From Canna indica (lineage: Eukaryota; Streptophyta; Magnoliopsida; Zingiberales; Cannaceae): a stretch of 64,000 nucleotides of DNA. Location: contig CP136894.1 in the NCBI GenBank assembly GCA_034359265.1, positions 26,442,501 to 26,506,500 on the forward strand, given 5' to 3'. This document shows, in pieces, positions 10,431-21,805 of this stretch. The notes under the pieces are model-generated. The model was not told where the DNA came from. It saw only the letters and a program-made list of their open reading frames with translations, and made no database searches. Position 1 is the first letter of the stretch. Every line of letters starts with the position of its first letter. A program made the translations under genes and the position numbers.

Positions 10431-11480
10431 AACAGTTGTCTCTTGATCTGTTCCCCTCTAGGATATAGTCACCATCCTTCTCGAAAACCTTGCAACTATT
10501 ATTGGTAAATTGAATATTTAAATTTTGATCACACAATTGGTTTATACTTACAAGATTTGCCTTGAGACCTTCTACAAGTAGGACATTTTCAAGATTAGAA
10601 ATTCCTGAACATTGAGAGTTCCAACTCCTACAACGTTCCCATGTCCTCCATCTCCAAAAGTATTAGTTGCACATCCATGTTTTTGAATATCTTTCAGATT
10701 GTCCGAACTCCTTGTAATATGCTGAGAACATTCACTGTCGAAATATCAAGAGCCTAGGCAAGAAAGAGTCTTTGACATAAAAGCAACATGACATTTAATA
10801 TCAGTTTTCCTTACCCAGATTTGCTTAACCTTTTGCCTTGGGGTTTTTACATGATTCTTTCTACTCAGTTTGTTGGAGAGTTTGAAGCAATGTGCTATAA
10901 TTTATCTTTTGCACTTGCAATAGTAGCATATGGGCACCCTATCACCTCTTCTTTCAGTCGGCTATTGTTGACTTGAAGAGCCTCTATGAAAGTTACTCAG
11001 TTGAGTAGGCAGTTGAGACTGGAGTTTCAATTGATATGAACTAGTGTATCCTAGCCTATTATGATTAGAAGGAAATTTTCATGCTCTCAAAATTGTGTTA
11101 AGAGTACCACTAGAATTCACCATTTTAACTTCTTTCTTTACCTTATCAAGTTCTACAATCAACTTAGATTCTTTGTCTTCCTTTTCAGTAATATGATTTT
11201 GAACAGTTTGAACTTTCTCTACAAGTTTCTTCTTTTTCTTCAATCATGAGCTTGTTTTGATTACTGAGAAACTTGTTGAGTTTTTCCACTTCAACCCATT
11301 TATCAAACATCTCTTGGTAGGCTTCCTCAAGACTATCAACACATTGAACTTTGTAGTGATCATCATATGTATCTGAGTTGTCGGCAGTTTTAATTGTGTC
11401 ACCTATACAAGCTAGCTGTGAAAGCTCCAAAGTTTCCTCATTCATGCTCTTCTGAGTCAGTTTCTTCTTCATCATCACTC
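10430..11480 (-). pseudogene. Copia copy A gag C-terminal part and aspartic protease
   Basis: The frame 11185-11478 is a Glu/Lys-rich, coiled-coil-like stretch. Downstream a second zinc-knuckle remnant (YYCKC..HCFKL, about 10915-10955) has an internal stop. It is followed by a protease remnant where the active site reads FDSECSQHIT (about 10725-10750), with the Gly of the D-S/T-G triad changed to Glu. This arrangement of two knuckles separated by a coiled coil is a Sirevirus habit. Confidence 0.7.
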
Positions 11481-12560
11481 CAAGTAGCAGTAAACGACTT
11501 CTTGACCCTTTTCTGAAGATTTGGGCATTTTGATCTCACATGTCCAAATCCTTCACATTCAAAGCATTGGCCTTTGGACTTTTGTTTTGAATCATTCTTT
11601 TGTCATGATGATTGACTTCTTCTATTTTCACCAGCAAGGAAGTTTGATATTGAATTGGAAGAACCAAGCGGTTGAAACTACTATTTGAACTACGAATTCA
11701 ACTGCAAGTTCTACTTTTGCTTATTCTTAGCTCTTAGAAATCTCTTAAATTTTTTTGTCATAAGAGCAAATACAACGTCTATCTCATCTTCAGAATAGTC
11801 TTCAGACTTGATTTCATTCTCAGTAGCACTGAAGGCAAGATTTTTCTTCTTCTCTTTATGAGAATTTTTTTTCAGATAGTTCCAACTCGTAGGTTTCAAA
11901 TTTACCCATCAGAGTGTCAAGAGTAATAGTAGATGGGTCATGAACTTCACTAATGGCAGCGACTTTCATGTCGAACTTGGTAGGCATGGATCTCAGAACT
12001 TTCCTTACTATCTTTTCTTCTTAAAAATATTCTCCAAGATTGGTAGCATTGTTCATAAGGTCTTTGATACACCCATGAAAGTCTTGAATACTTTTATCTT
12101 CTCCAATCTTCAGGTTTTCAAATATGGTGTTGAGGATTTCAACTTTTGACTTCCGAAGAGTCAAGATCCTTCATGATTCATTTCTAAAACCTCCCATGCT
12201 TGTTTTGCCAAAGTGCAGGCAGAGATAAGTTTAAATTGGGAGGGATCAACTCCACTGAAGATAGCATTTAGAGCTTTATTGTCATAGTTTGCTGCAATAA
12301 TTTTGGCTTCAATATATTAACTTTTTGGTTTGCACTCAATCCCATCAGGTGTTATGGGAGGAGTGTAGCCAACTTCTATAGTGTCCCAACAATGATCATC
12401 CAATGACTTGATGAAAGCTCTTATCCAAGCCTTTCAATAAGCATAGTTTGTTCTGATGAGTAATAGAGGAATATTGACAGAATTTTCCATAGGCTTTCCT
12501 TCCATCTTGGTCCTGAAAGAAAAGAGACACTCCAAGGATCTGTGCAGGTAAGGTTAGCAT
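11480..12560 (-). pseudogene. Copia copy A gag (UBN2 region and first zinc knuckle)
   Basis: The minus strand encodes a decayed gag. The stretch around 12200-12330 is nearly identical to copy B (NYDNKALNAIFSGVDPSQF). The first knuckle CFECEGFGHVRSKC (about 11524-11566) is intact with CX2CX4HX4C spacing. Several frameshifts lie between 11900 and 12160. Gag would form the particle that packages element RNA. Confidence 0.75.
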
Positions 12561-12564
12561 AACT

Positions 12565-12576
12565 GCTATGATACCA
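12565..12576 (-). other. Primer-binding site of Copia copy A
   Basis: The sense strand reads TGGTATCATAGC two bases after the LTR end. This is the initiator-Met tRNA complement with one change (GAGC to TAGC). Confidence 0.8.
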
Positions 12577-12578
12577 AT

Positions 12579-13264
12579 TGACAATATATTCTTAGGGAAC
12601 TTCTGTTAGAGGGCAGTTGTACACGAAATTACAACTGCGATTGAAACTGCTAAGTAGCAAACTAAGAAGCAAAACAAAAATCACACGCAAACACAAAGAT
12701 TTGTTTACGTAGTTCAATGATAAAGCATGTTACCTGATCTGCGGGGCACTCACTGGACAGATGCCTAATCCACTATCAATAAGTACAATTAGCTTCAGGG
12801 TTTCGCACTCTGAAATCCAACTATCAGTACTGCAATGAATTGGAAATAACAAAAACCTATATGCTATTACAAGTACATACCAACTTGTCTCTCTATGACA
12901 TCCCAGCCATATCCTCCACACAATCCTTGTGTTGTAGTGAGTTAACAGTCCACAATCATTTTCGCTTGAAGATAAGAAAGGTAGATTCGTCTTTGCACTC
13001 AACAGTCTAAACTCCTTATATAACTAGCAACACAATGTACGCACATTGGAGATAGACATTTAGATCTTCTCACCAGAATATATATGTAACAACCGGCCGA
13101 TCTAAATAATGCTGACTTAAACACTCACCATTAACAACATTAGTTTAAACCAAATAGTTAGCTCTAACTCACCATAAAGCATCGATCATTAAGCACAAAG
13201 AGTAACGCCTGGAAGTATTCATGAAGACCATTCCACTACTCATAATTAAATCAGGCAATAAAAA
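12579..13264 (-). repeat. Copia copy A 5' LTR, truncated, with a 99-base insert
   Basis: It aligns with the inner part of 4085-4906 but lacks the first roughly 216 sense-strand bases. It carries an extra segment, 13075-13173, between two CTCACC words. The TATA box (TATATAAG on the sense strand) is at about 13015-13022. CACTA-type sequence begins immediately after the break. Confidence 0.75.
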
Positions 13265-13269
13265 TTGGA

Positions 13270-13880
13270 ATTAGTAACAAGCTATTTTTGCCACGATAGT
13301 GACATACAGTGACAAAATGATGATTTAGTGGCAAAAATGTGCTCGTGGGCTATTTGTCACGTTAGGTCCGCCGCTAAAGGTCATTTTTGGCTTTCGTGGT
13401 GAACTTTATCGGATTGCCACGAATTGCAATTTCTTTAGTGGCAAACGAAAAGTAAAACTACATCCACTCTATTGTGGCAAACGGAGCTTGCTGACGTCAT
13501 GTATCTTTTATGGCAAAAATTCTTTGTCACTTATTAATAAATGTTTGTCATTATTCTACAATTTCTAGAATCCCTTTCGTGGCAAAAATATATGAAATTT
13601 ATCGCTAATAACGTGTTATATTTTGTCATTACATATCAAATTTGCTACAAAAGAATTTGCCACTATATGTTTGATACTTTGTCATTAAATGTTGAAATGA
13701 ATTTGCCACTAAGAGGATTACAAATTTGGATTATTGCCAGGATATCCGGTGATGATTTTGCCACAATATCAGTGATGATTTTGCCACAACTTTGTGATGA
13801 TTTTGCCACAATATCAGTTCTACCTAATGAATGTGCTATTTCTATTACTATTAGCTGCCCAGCCAACCTCAATCTATTTC
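13270..13880. repeat. CACTA subterminal repeat array (TTGCCAC / GTGGCAA)
   Basis: TTGCCAC, GTGGCAA and near variants recur over a dozen times in both orientations. At 13755-13820 there are three near-tandem copies of GATGATTTTGCCACAA. Dense short motifs near an end are the transposase-binding sites of CACTA elements. The frame at 13541-13894 is a by-product of the repeats. Confidence 0.6.
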
Positions 13881-13884
13881 TGAG

Positions 13885-15120
13885 AGTGGTATGAGGTAAT
13901 ATTATTTTTATTAAGAAGCAATATTTATAATTCTTATTTGTACTCGTTATTAACCAATAACAAGCTCATATTTGATCCTTAAAAGGCATTACTAAAACTA
14001 GTTATCTTCTCCTCTTTTTTACCTAATCATCACCCTTCCCAATCATTCATAGTCATTTTAATTTGCATTTGTGAACCATATGAAAATATTTCAAATTTCT
14101 AACCAGATTTTGACATTAAAGGTTTATATTGCATAGGAAAGATTTATAGAGCCCTCCCTCGACACATATGATAAACATCTCCATGTGCAACCTATGTTCA
14201 TCACAACATTTTTATTTATTATTACTTGATGGCCTAGGTTGCTGAATTGTGTAGAGATTAAAGGGATGTGGCTTTGTCTTTGTTTCCGGTCATTCATGAA
14301 GATCAAAACAAATTACTTATAGCCTACTGGATATTCTCATAGAATCATTTGTTACATCACAAACATAACCTAGAAAGTAAATATGTGCACATTATAAATA
14401 ATAGTATATGACCAAACAAATTAATAACAATAATCCATAGGACAAAATAATAACGGATGAAATCCAATTTCCTACTCTCTATTTTTTTTTTCATTTTTCA
14501 AATATTTCACAAAAAAATAGTATATGACCAAATAAATTAATAACAATAATCCATAGGATAACTTATTAACACCGTAAAACAATATAAAGCTGAAACAAAA
14601 GAGAAGATGACTTCTGCTATTCGATTAGATGGTCTTTGCCCTTGTATGTGATTACATTTGTTACTTCTCTCTCTCTCAAACATAAGATTCAATACTAAAA
14701 ATTGACAAACAAGAATAAAATATCAAAGAAACTAGGGTTCTCACTGGATAAAATATGGCATGACTCACAGAAACTTACTTCTCTTTTGCTTTTGAAGATA
14801 AATGGTATTTGACTTGGTGCTACAAACAATGAGCTAAAGTAGTCTCTTCTATTTGTAAAATAAATATGCTATTGTAAAATCCTTATATAAGAATTTAGGA
14901 TTCTTAATTTCTTGTTCGGTTGATTTCTTTGTTCTAAGAGTTCATGGAATCCATTTTAGTCAAGGACTCGGAGTTAATTATCTAAAAATGTCAAATTTCA
15001 TGTGATTTGACATTTTGGCAATTGAAATTGGCCCTTAGAGGTATGTGAAAGCCGTTGGTAAGGCAAACAGTTACTGAATGAGAATAACATAATTAATGAG
15101 TTCTCATTTGAATATCTTTA
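13885..15120. other. AT-rich stretch inside the CACTA remnant
   Basis: No gene is visible. A duplicated 45-base sequence beginning ATAGTATATGACCAAA occurs at about 14401-14446 and 14518-14562. The rest is unassigned and may be introns or flank of the captured kinase fragment. Confidence 0.4.
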
Positions 15121-15124
15121 TGCA

Positions 15125-15660
15125 GGAGTTATATTAGGGGCAACAGAATTGCAGGGTCCACTAAATTTTCATTACAAGGATCTAAAAGATGCTACAAAAA
15201 ACTTCAGTAAAGAAAATAAATTGGGAGAAGGAGGGTTTGGACAGGTATACAAGGTGAGATCTCTAAGCATTTAAAAGTCTGCATCTGTGAACTGTGAAGC
15301 ATATTCTTATGACTTGAACTTTCTGAAATGAATAAGGCTTTTCTTCTATCAACAAAGTTTCAAAAGTCTTGATGATTCACCAAATTAGTTATAGTAATAA
15401 AAAAAATAATTCAAGGGTCCGAGAACTCATTTTTCTCCAAAGGGTGTACTGAAAAATGGTAAAACAGTCGCTGTCAAGCGAATGATAATTAAACAAACCA
15501 GCAAGGCAAAGGAAGATTTTCAGAGTGAAGTGGAACTCATTAGCAATGTTCATCATAGAAATTTAATTCAGTTGCTTGGATGCTCTCGCAAAGGTTAGGA
15601 TTTGCTTCTTGTTTATGGTACATGGCAAACAGCAGCCTTGAAAGATTCATATATGGTAAT
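15125..15660 (+). pseudogene. Cysteine-rich receptor-like kinase (CRK) fragment, two exons
   Basis: Exon a (15125-15253) encodes the start of a plant receptor-like kinase domain: [14 protein letters not shown] and the glycine loop [14 protein letters not shown] donor follows at 15254 and an AG acceptor at 15441-15442. Exon b (15443-15660) carries the lysine strand VAVKRM and the helix-C region EVELISNVHHRNLIQLLGC. A stop follows (TAG at 15595), then a one-base loss just after it (LLLVYG instead of the expected LLVYEYM). The words and intron position match the CRK/DUF26 kinase group. No extracellular, membrane or C-lobe parts were found, so it is a dead fragment. Confidence 0.8.
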
Positions 15661-16600
15661 TTCTTTCTTAATTCCAACCTACTAAAAGAGGTCATGCTAG
15701 CATAATAAATAAATAAAGCAATCAACAGTCTCTGATAACTGGATTCTGTCTTTTTTTATCATTCTTATCACCTCTACTAAAGGGTGGGACAAATATGTTA
15801 CAGAAGGAACTGGTCTTCTCAGATAGGGGTCATATTCCTCATTTTCTCATGGATCATGCATTAACATGACCATTGGAGCTCTCATATAACCACTGATAGC
15901 ATGCATTCCTATGATTCATTTAAGCATCTAAGAACTGGGAATGTAAATTCAGACCATCGAACAAAAAAAAGGCAACAATATGACCACAAGGTCAGTCCAC
16001 AACAGTACTTGAGGACTCAAAGAAGTTGAAGAAGACAATGGATATGAGAAAAAGGAAACACCTAGAGGTAAGTATAATGTTTCATAATGTTGCATAAGCT
16101 TTAGCACATGAAATTAGAATTCTGATTCTACCTAAGACATTGTCCCTCCCCAACCCCACAATTATCATTGCCCTGTATTATTACATCATCCATTAAGTCC
16201 TATTTCTTCCCCTAAAAGTTAGGGTCTATTATTTGCAAGGACAACAATGAAAAAAGCATTCAACATATATTTGGGTCCATAGGGATCTATTATGGTTAAT
16301 ACATAGAATGCAAATCAACAAGCATAAACAGAAGATAGTATATTGGTGTTAACAATTTCCAAAACAAATTTTAGCCCAAATTCTGTGATATGTGATAGAA
16401 GAACTGAACAACAATCTTTAGCTGCATTGTATATAAATTGACGGTGTTTTCTATCTACTTCAATTAAGATATGATTAGTGAAGAAAATTTATCTACTTCA
16501 ATTCAATATCAATATGTTTTTTATTTTTCAAAAAATATCATACAAGCATGCAATTAAAGAGTAGATATGTGAGTGTTGAGCTAGAACAAATGGAAGAAAT
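15661..16600. other. AT-rich non-coding stretch
   Basis: No exon or repeat was recognised. It probably belongs to the CACTA interior or to the intron following the kinase fragment. Confidence 0.4.
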
Positions 16601-16619
16601 TCTTACCTTAGGGGCATTT

Positions 16620-17490
16620 TACAGTTTCGATAACATCATCATCATTGTTTTAATTTGAGCCAACATCTCATCTTAAGATTTATTCATCTCCACGACTCTA
16701 TTGTTTGCAAGGGCTATCTCTTTCCGTGCTTCCTCGGCTTCCTTTTTTCTTTCTCGGCTTGTTCCTTTAATGCTTGGACCTCTTTTCCCGCTTGTTCCTT
16801 TAATGCTTCAACTTCTTTCTCTGCTGATTCTTTCACCACAAGTACTTCTTTCTCCATAAGCTGAAGCTCTTTCTCTAACAGTGCCTTCTCTCGCTCAGCC
16901 AATTCTTTTTCCTCCGTAGCTTATTGTTGGACTCTCAGCCCAGTAGGCTTAGGTCCCGGCCCGTAACAACGTATATAATTTTTCTTTTGTCCAAGAACCT
17001 CAGCATATATCTTATCTTCATCAACTTCCTCGCCGACTTCTTCCAGATATTCAATTCTTGCCTTCGCAACCTCCTAAAAAACAAAATATTAATGGATTAC
17101 AACTAAAACCTATTACAACTAATATTTTACTATATAAGGAGAATTATATATCAACTAAACTTACATAATTTGTCCTAGCCTGCTCATTGACCCAATCATT
17201 CTTCTTCTTACTCCAGTGAATTTCATAATACAATTTGGACATGGAAGGCCGCTCTATTGTATCTTTATTGGTCTGTCATAAAAATAACAATAAGGATATA
17301 TCACGATGAGCAAAAAATATATTAAGGATAAATTTTTAAGAAAGAAAATAGTATATAATATTTGACTTTTTTACCAATTTAAATTCTCGACGAGCAAAAC
17401 CCATGCTCCCATTTCCATGTGTTGTAGTTTGGAAAGCACGATTACTTTTGTTGGTTTCACTTCGCATCTAATTTGACAAAAATTTAGAAG
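16620..17490 (-). pseudogene. CACTA ORF1-like protein (Transposase_24 / Ptta En/Spm type)
   Basis: Minus-strand exon-like pieces read NRAFQTTTHGNGSMGFAR (about 17400-17460), then a piece with WVNEQARTNY (about 17160-17230), then a long heptad-rich Glu/Lys stretch (16714-16902, repeats of KEQAEKE and KEVEALKEQ) predicted as coiled coil. This order (Asn-Lys-Ala-like motif, WV-E-like motif, C-terminal coiled coil) is that of plant Transposase_24 proteins, which accompany TNP2 in CACTA elements. Introns and decay prevent an exact model. Confidence 0.55.
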
Positions 17491-17589
17491 TAAAACAACA
17501 TTAGAAAATTATAAAGTAAACATTTAAGCATAAGTAATATAAAGCAAGTAAATATGGAGGAAAGTAATTGATATCACCTTGAATTCTTC

Positions 17590-19245
17590 AATATTATATA
17601 TTTGGCACAATTATACCCATTTATTATTGTCAATATACGCACGCATTGCAGACGCTAGTAACCGTTGCAAAAAGATATGATAATCATGACTTCTCAAACT
17701 AGACAATTGTCCATCAGAATTGATACATCGAGAAAAATTTGATACATACCTATCTGGTAACTTCAGTGACTGCCAAAATTCGCATATACTCTTCCGTTCT
17801 TCATTAGACAAGGAATAACATGCTGGAGGCATCACTAATTTCTTGCCTTTCATGATGGGGTGTAGATCATTTTTAATTCCCAATACTTGCAAGTCCAGCC
17901 TAGAATTATAAGTGTATCCTTACTTTTTCCAAGAATATTTAATAAGATCCCCAATACAGCTTCAGTCACATTCTTTTCTATATGCATTACGTCAAGATTA
18001 TGACGCAATAAACATGTATTCCAGTAAGGGAGTGTGAAGAATATTGAATGCTTTGTCCAATTTAATTCATATTCCTCACACTTCCTCTTTCCTGTTCCAT
18101 TCTTACTCTTTCCAAACACAACAGGTCTGCGCTTCTTTATTTGATATAAAGTATCATCTGCACTCAAGAATTTCAAAGGTTGGCGATGCTCTTTCGTACC
18201 ATCGAAGGAGGATTTATTTTCCCTCCATTTATGATCAGTTGGTAAAAAACGACGATGAGCCATGTAGCATGTCTTACGCCAATTACTTAACTGCATTGAA
18301 GATGTACCATCGTTGCAAACTGGACAATCTAATTTTCCTTTGGTACACCAACTTGAAAATTTAGCATACGCAGGAAAATTGCTAATGGTCCATAAAAGTG
18401 CAACACGTAGCTGAAACGTACTCCCAACCGAGGCATCAAAAGTTTTCAAACCATCTTGTCATAATTCTCTCAAGTCTTTGATTAACAGTTGTAGGAACAC
18501 ATCAATATCGTTTCCAGGAGACTTGGGTCCAGGAATAAGTAATGACAAAATAAGGAATGGTTGTTTCATCGATCTCCACGGTGATAAATTGTAATTTACA
18601 AGCAACACGGGCCACTTGTTATATGATGTGCTCATGTTAGAGAAAGGATTAAACCCATTAGTTGAAAGTGCAAGCCTAACATTACGAGGCTCAATTGCAA
18701 ATGAAGCATTCACTTTATCAAATTCTTTCCATGCGAATCTAGATATTAGCCTCTTCAACATGCTTGTCTTTGTGCCACCTCATATCTGAAGCGACACCTT
18801 TGTTTAGAAATAATCTTTACAACCTTGGTTTAATTGGAAAATAACGCAAGATCTTGTGAGTAATGTTATGTTCATTAGCCTTTTAGCCTTTCCATCTTGA
18901 CTTGTGACATGTAGAGAGGTTACTTCATGTTCATTTGCACCCCAATATAGGACACAATCGTTTTTACAAACATCAATTTTAGTATAGGCCAGCCCCAAGT
19001 CCTGCATCACCAGTTTTGCTTCGTAGAAAGAATTAGGTACATTAGAGTCATCTGGAAGGACCTCTTTAAACAGTTGAAGAAGCATGTTAAAAGATTTTTG
19101 AGTCCAATTGTTCATGGACATGAGGTGTAACAATTTGACAATGAAAGATAATTTTGTAAATGATTTACAGCCCGATTACAATTCTTTATTAGCATCCCTA
19201 CTAAGACTAAGCAATTTTTCTACTCCTTTTTGTTCACTTGTATTC
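17590..19245 (-). pseudogene. TNP2-type CACTA transposase (Transposase_21), frameshifted
   Basis: Four overlapping minus-strand frames form one transposase, in order 19245-18804, 18761-18459, 18449-17850 and 17892-17611. Typical TNP2 words are present: WTQKSFNMLLQL, YTKIDVCKNDC, EPRNVRLALSTNGFNPF, MSTSYNKWPV, LIPGPKSPGNDIDVFLQ, TKGKLDCPVCN, CYMAHRRFLP and LRHNLDVMHIEKN. The zinc-finger part after KNDC is damaged, and the C-terminal third after NNKWV is missing. The N-terminal side runs straight into Copia copy B's LTR at 19246, which split the gene. The family cuts and pastes CACTA elements. Confidence 0.88.
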
Positions 19246-20221
19246 TGTTAGTATATGACTTTTGTTTGTTGGCTATATTTAGTAAAATGAGCTTCTGTTA
19301 ATTTCTCATATTCAACAAGGAAGAAGTTCTACTTATGCGATGATGATAGTTTCAACTGTGAAGACATAGTCTTAACTGCTTATAGTGTTAAAGGATTTTT
19401 GGATGGGCTATCTGATGCAAACTTGATGACTGATGGACTTCTGATTTAATGATGATTTTATTAACTGATTTTGGATATTTAAATCATCATTATTTACGTC
19501 TTGGTCAGTTTAGTTTCGAAGAGTTTTTCTTCACTTATTCTTTAGGCATTTTTTATTTACATAAATGTTCCTTTGTAAAAATGCCTACGTTATGCTGACG
19601 GTTTCTACTGAAGAATGTGATGATTAATTGTGATTGAAGTCATCATTTATTTAGATCTTCCAGTAATCTTCTAGTGACACCTATAAATACTGGAGAAGAG
19701 ATCTATTGTCGACAACTCCATTACACCGAAACGTTGTTGCCATATATAGAAGAGTTGAGACAGTTGAGTGCAGAATGTCGAGTGCAGAAGAAGCAACAAC
19801 TGTTTTATCTTTCGAGGAGAAGATTAATTATCAGGCGGATAACTCACTACAATACGAGGTTGTGTGGAGGACGAAACTCTGTGGTTGTGATGTCGTAGAG
19901 CGGCAAGTTGGTATTTACTTGTAATACCAAATAAGTTTTTGTTATTTCTGATTCACTGTAGTATTGGTAGTCGGATTTCGGTTGTGAAATCCAGATGACT
20001 TTTATTGTACTTATAGAGAATGAATTGGGCATCTGTCCACTGAGTGCCCTGTAGATTAAGTGACTAGTTTGTCACTGAACTGTGTAAACAAATCTCCTAT
20101 GTTTGCGTTGCTTTTTGTTTTGGTTCTTACTTTGCTACAATAGGCTAATGTTAGAGCGGTTGCAACTTCCTATGCAATTGACCTCTACAGAAGTTCCCTA
20201 AGAGACCTATATTTTTTTTCA
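19246..20221 (+). repeat. Copia copy B 5' LTR
   Basis: This 976-base LTR starts TGTTAGTATATG and ends TTTTTCA, two bases before the primer site. It aligns with copy A's LTR, including the start and a region near 19845-20150 (AACTCACTACAATAC, GGGCATCTGTCC). A TATA box, TATAAATA, is at 19682-19689. The left flank is TATTC. No right flank survives. Confidence 0.78.
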
Positions 20222-20223
20222 TT

Positions 20224-20235
20224 TGGTATCAGAGT
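20224..20235 (+). other. Primer-binding site of Copia copy B
   Basis: TGGTATCAGAGT is complementary to the 3' end of initiator-Met tRNA and sits two bases after the LTR. Confidence 0.85.
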
Positions 20236-20304
20236 TGTTGGGCTAACCTTTACCTGCACAAGATCCTTAGTATGTCTCTTATCTTTCATGCTCCAGATAG
20301 AAGG

Positions 20305-21760
20305 AATGCCAATGAGAAATTCTGTCAATGTTCCTCCACTTCTTGTTGGAACAAACTATGCTTATTGAAAGGCTCGGATGAGAGCATTCATCAAGTCCAT
20401 AGATGATCGTTGTTGGGATACTATTGAAGATGGCTATACTCCTCCTTCACTTGGGACTGAGAAGAAGCCAAAAAAACCTATATATTGAAGCAGAAGTTGT
20501 CGCTACCAACTATGATAACAAGGCCCTTAATGCCATTTTCAGTGGTGTGGATCCCTCTCAGTTTAAACTCATCTCTGCTTGCACTCTTGCAAAACAAGCA
20601 TGGGAGATTCTGGAAACAAATCATGAAGGATCTTTGACTCTTCGTAAGTCGAAGGTTGAAATTCTCAATACCAGATTTGAGAATTTGAAAATGGGCGAAG
20701 ATGAAAGCATCCAAGACTTTCATGAACGTATCAAAGACTTGATGAACAATGCTTCCAACCTTGGAGAACCATTCTCTGAAGAAAAGGTGGTAAGAAAAGT
20801 TTTAAGATCCATGCCTACAAAATTTGATATGAAGGCTGCTGCTATAGGAGAAGTTCATGATCCCTCTTCCATTATTCTTGACACCTTGATGGGTAAACTA
20901 GAAACTTATGAGTTGGAACTGTTTGAGAAGTACACTCACAAGGAGAAAAGGAGAAATTTTGCTTTCAATGCTACTGTAGATAAGAACAATCTGAAGACTG
21001 TTCAGAAAAAAAGATGGATGAAGCATATGCTCTTATGACAAAGAATTTCAGAAGATTTCTAAGTGCCAAGAACAAGCAAAATCAGAATGTGCAGTTCAGA
21101 CAGCAGTTTCAACCGCCCAGTTCAATCGGATCCAAAATAAGTTCATCTTTTGGGAAAAATAGAAGAAGTCAATCTTCTGTTGATAGATTTGATCTTAAGA
21201 AGAAGTTTAAAGTTATTCAGTCCTTTGAATGCGAAGGATATGAGAAAATTCAAGAAGTCTTTCACAGCTACCTAGAGTGATGATGAAGAAGAAGATGAAG
21301 TAGAAGAATCTGAGCAAGAAAACTATAGAGCTTTTGCTGCCTGCATAGTCGACATAGTTCAAGTCATTTGTATTCCAGACACTAAGGATAAGGATAAAAA
21401 GATTCAATGTGTTGACAGTCGTGAAGAAGCCTATCAGGAGAAGTTTGATAAATGAGTTGAAGTGACAACTTTCAACAAGACCCTTAGAAATCAAAATAAA
21501 TATTTGATTGAACAAAAAAAGAAATCGAGGAGGAAGTCGAAACCTACAAAAGTCGGATTGTTGAGAAATCTAATAGAGAATCCAAGTTGATTTCTGAACT
21601 TGAAAAGGTAAAGAAAGAAGCCAGAATGATGAATTCCATTGGTACTCTAAATGAAATTTTGAGTGCAAGAAAATCCCTGTCTAACCATGCTAGACTTGGA
21701 TACATAAGTTTGGGAGAATCGAAACTCTAGTATCAACTGCCCATAGAGAACTTTTTAAAT
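20305..21760 (+). pseudogene. Copia copy B gag (UBN2 domain, coiled coil)
   Basis: The start ATG at 20305 opens MPMRNSVNVPPLLVGTNYAY, with a stop where Trp is usual (TGG to TGA). After a frameshift near 20495 the UBN2 region runs openly to 21038 (NAIFSGVDPSQF, AKQAWEIL, SIQDFHERIKDLMN). A further shift leads to 21014-21280, where the first zinc knuckle has decayed (SFECEGYEKIQ keeps only one Cys of the pair and has lost the His). A Glu/Lys-rich coiled-coil-like part follows to about 21730. Confidence 0.8.
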
Positions 21761-21805
21761 GGCTTCTCAAACTATCAACGATTCACTATTTGGAAGAGGA
21801 GAAAA

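Larger units (their letters stand above)
4085..13264 (-). mobile_element. SIRE-type Copia retrotransposon, copy A (minus strand, decayed)
   Basis: The order on the minus strand is typical: 5' LTR (truncated, 12579-13264), tRNA-Met primer site, gag with two zinc knuckles and a coiled-coil stretch, protease, integrase, reverse transcriptase, RNase H, an extra env-like region, polypurine tract and 3' LTR (4085-4906). The purine tract next to TGTTAGTATTGG, the two-knuckle gag and the extra 3' frame together point to the Sirevirus/SIRE lineage. Every domain has frameshifts or stops. The outer roughly 220 bases of the right LTR are missing, replaced by CACTA sequence, so no target duplication can be checked. 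Confidence 0.85.
13265..19245 (-). mobile_element. CACTA (En/Spm) DNA transposon remnant
   Basis: The left part (13270-13880) is an array of short GTGGCAA/TTGCCAC subterminal motifs. The right part, on the minus strand, encodes a TNP2-type transposase and a Transposase_24/Ptta-like protein. These are the two proteins typical of plant CACTA elements. No clean CACTA terminus was found. The left edge abuts a truncated Copia LTR, and the right edge is where Copia copy B inserted into the transposase gene. Between repeats and coding region lies a receptor-kinase fragment that may have been captured. Confidence 0.65.

Noticed and set aside
18044..18364. 106-codon plus-strand frame
   Set aside because: It is antisense to TNP2, whose minus-strand motifs are unmistakable.
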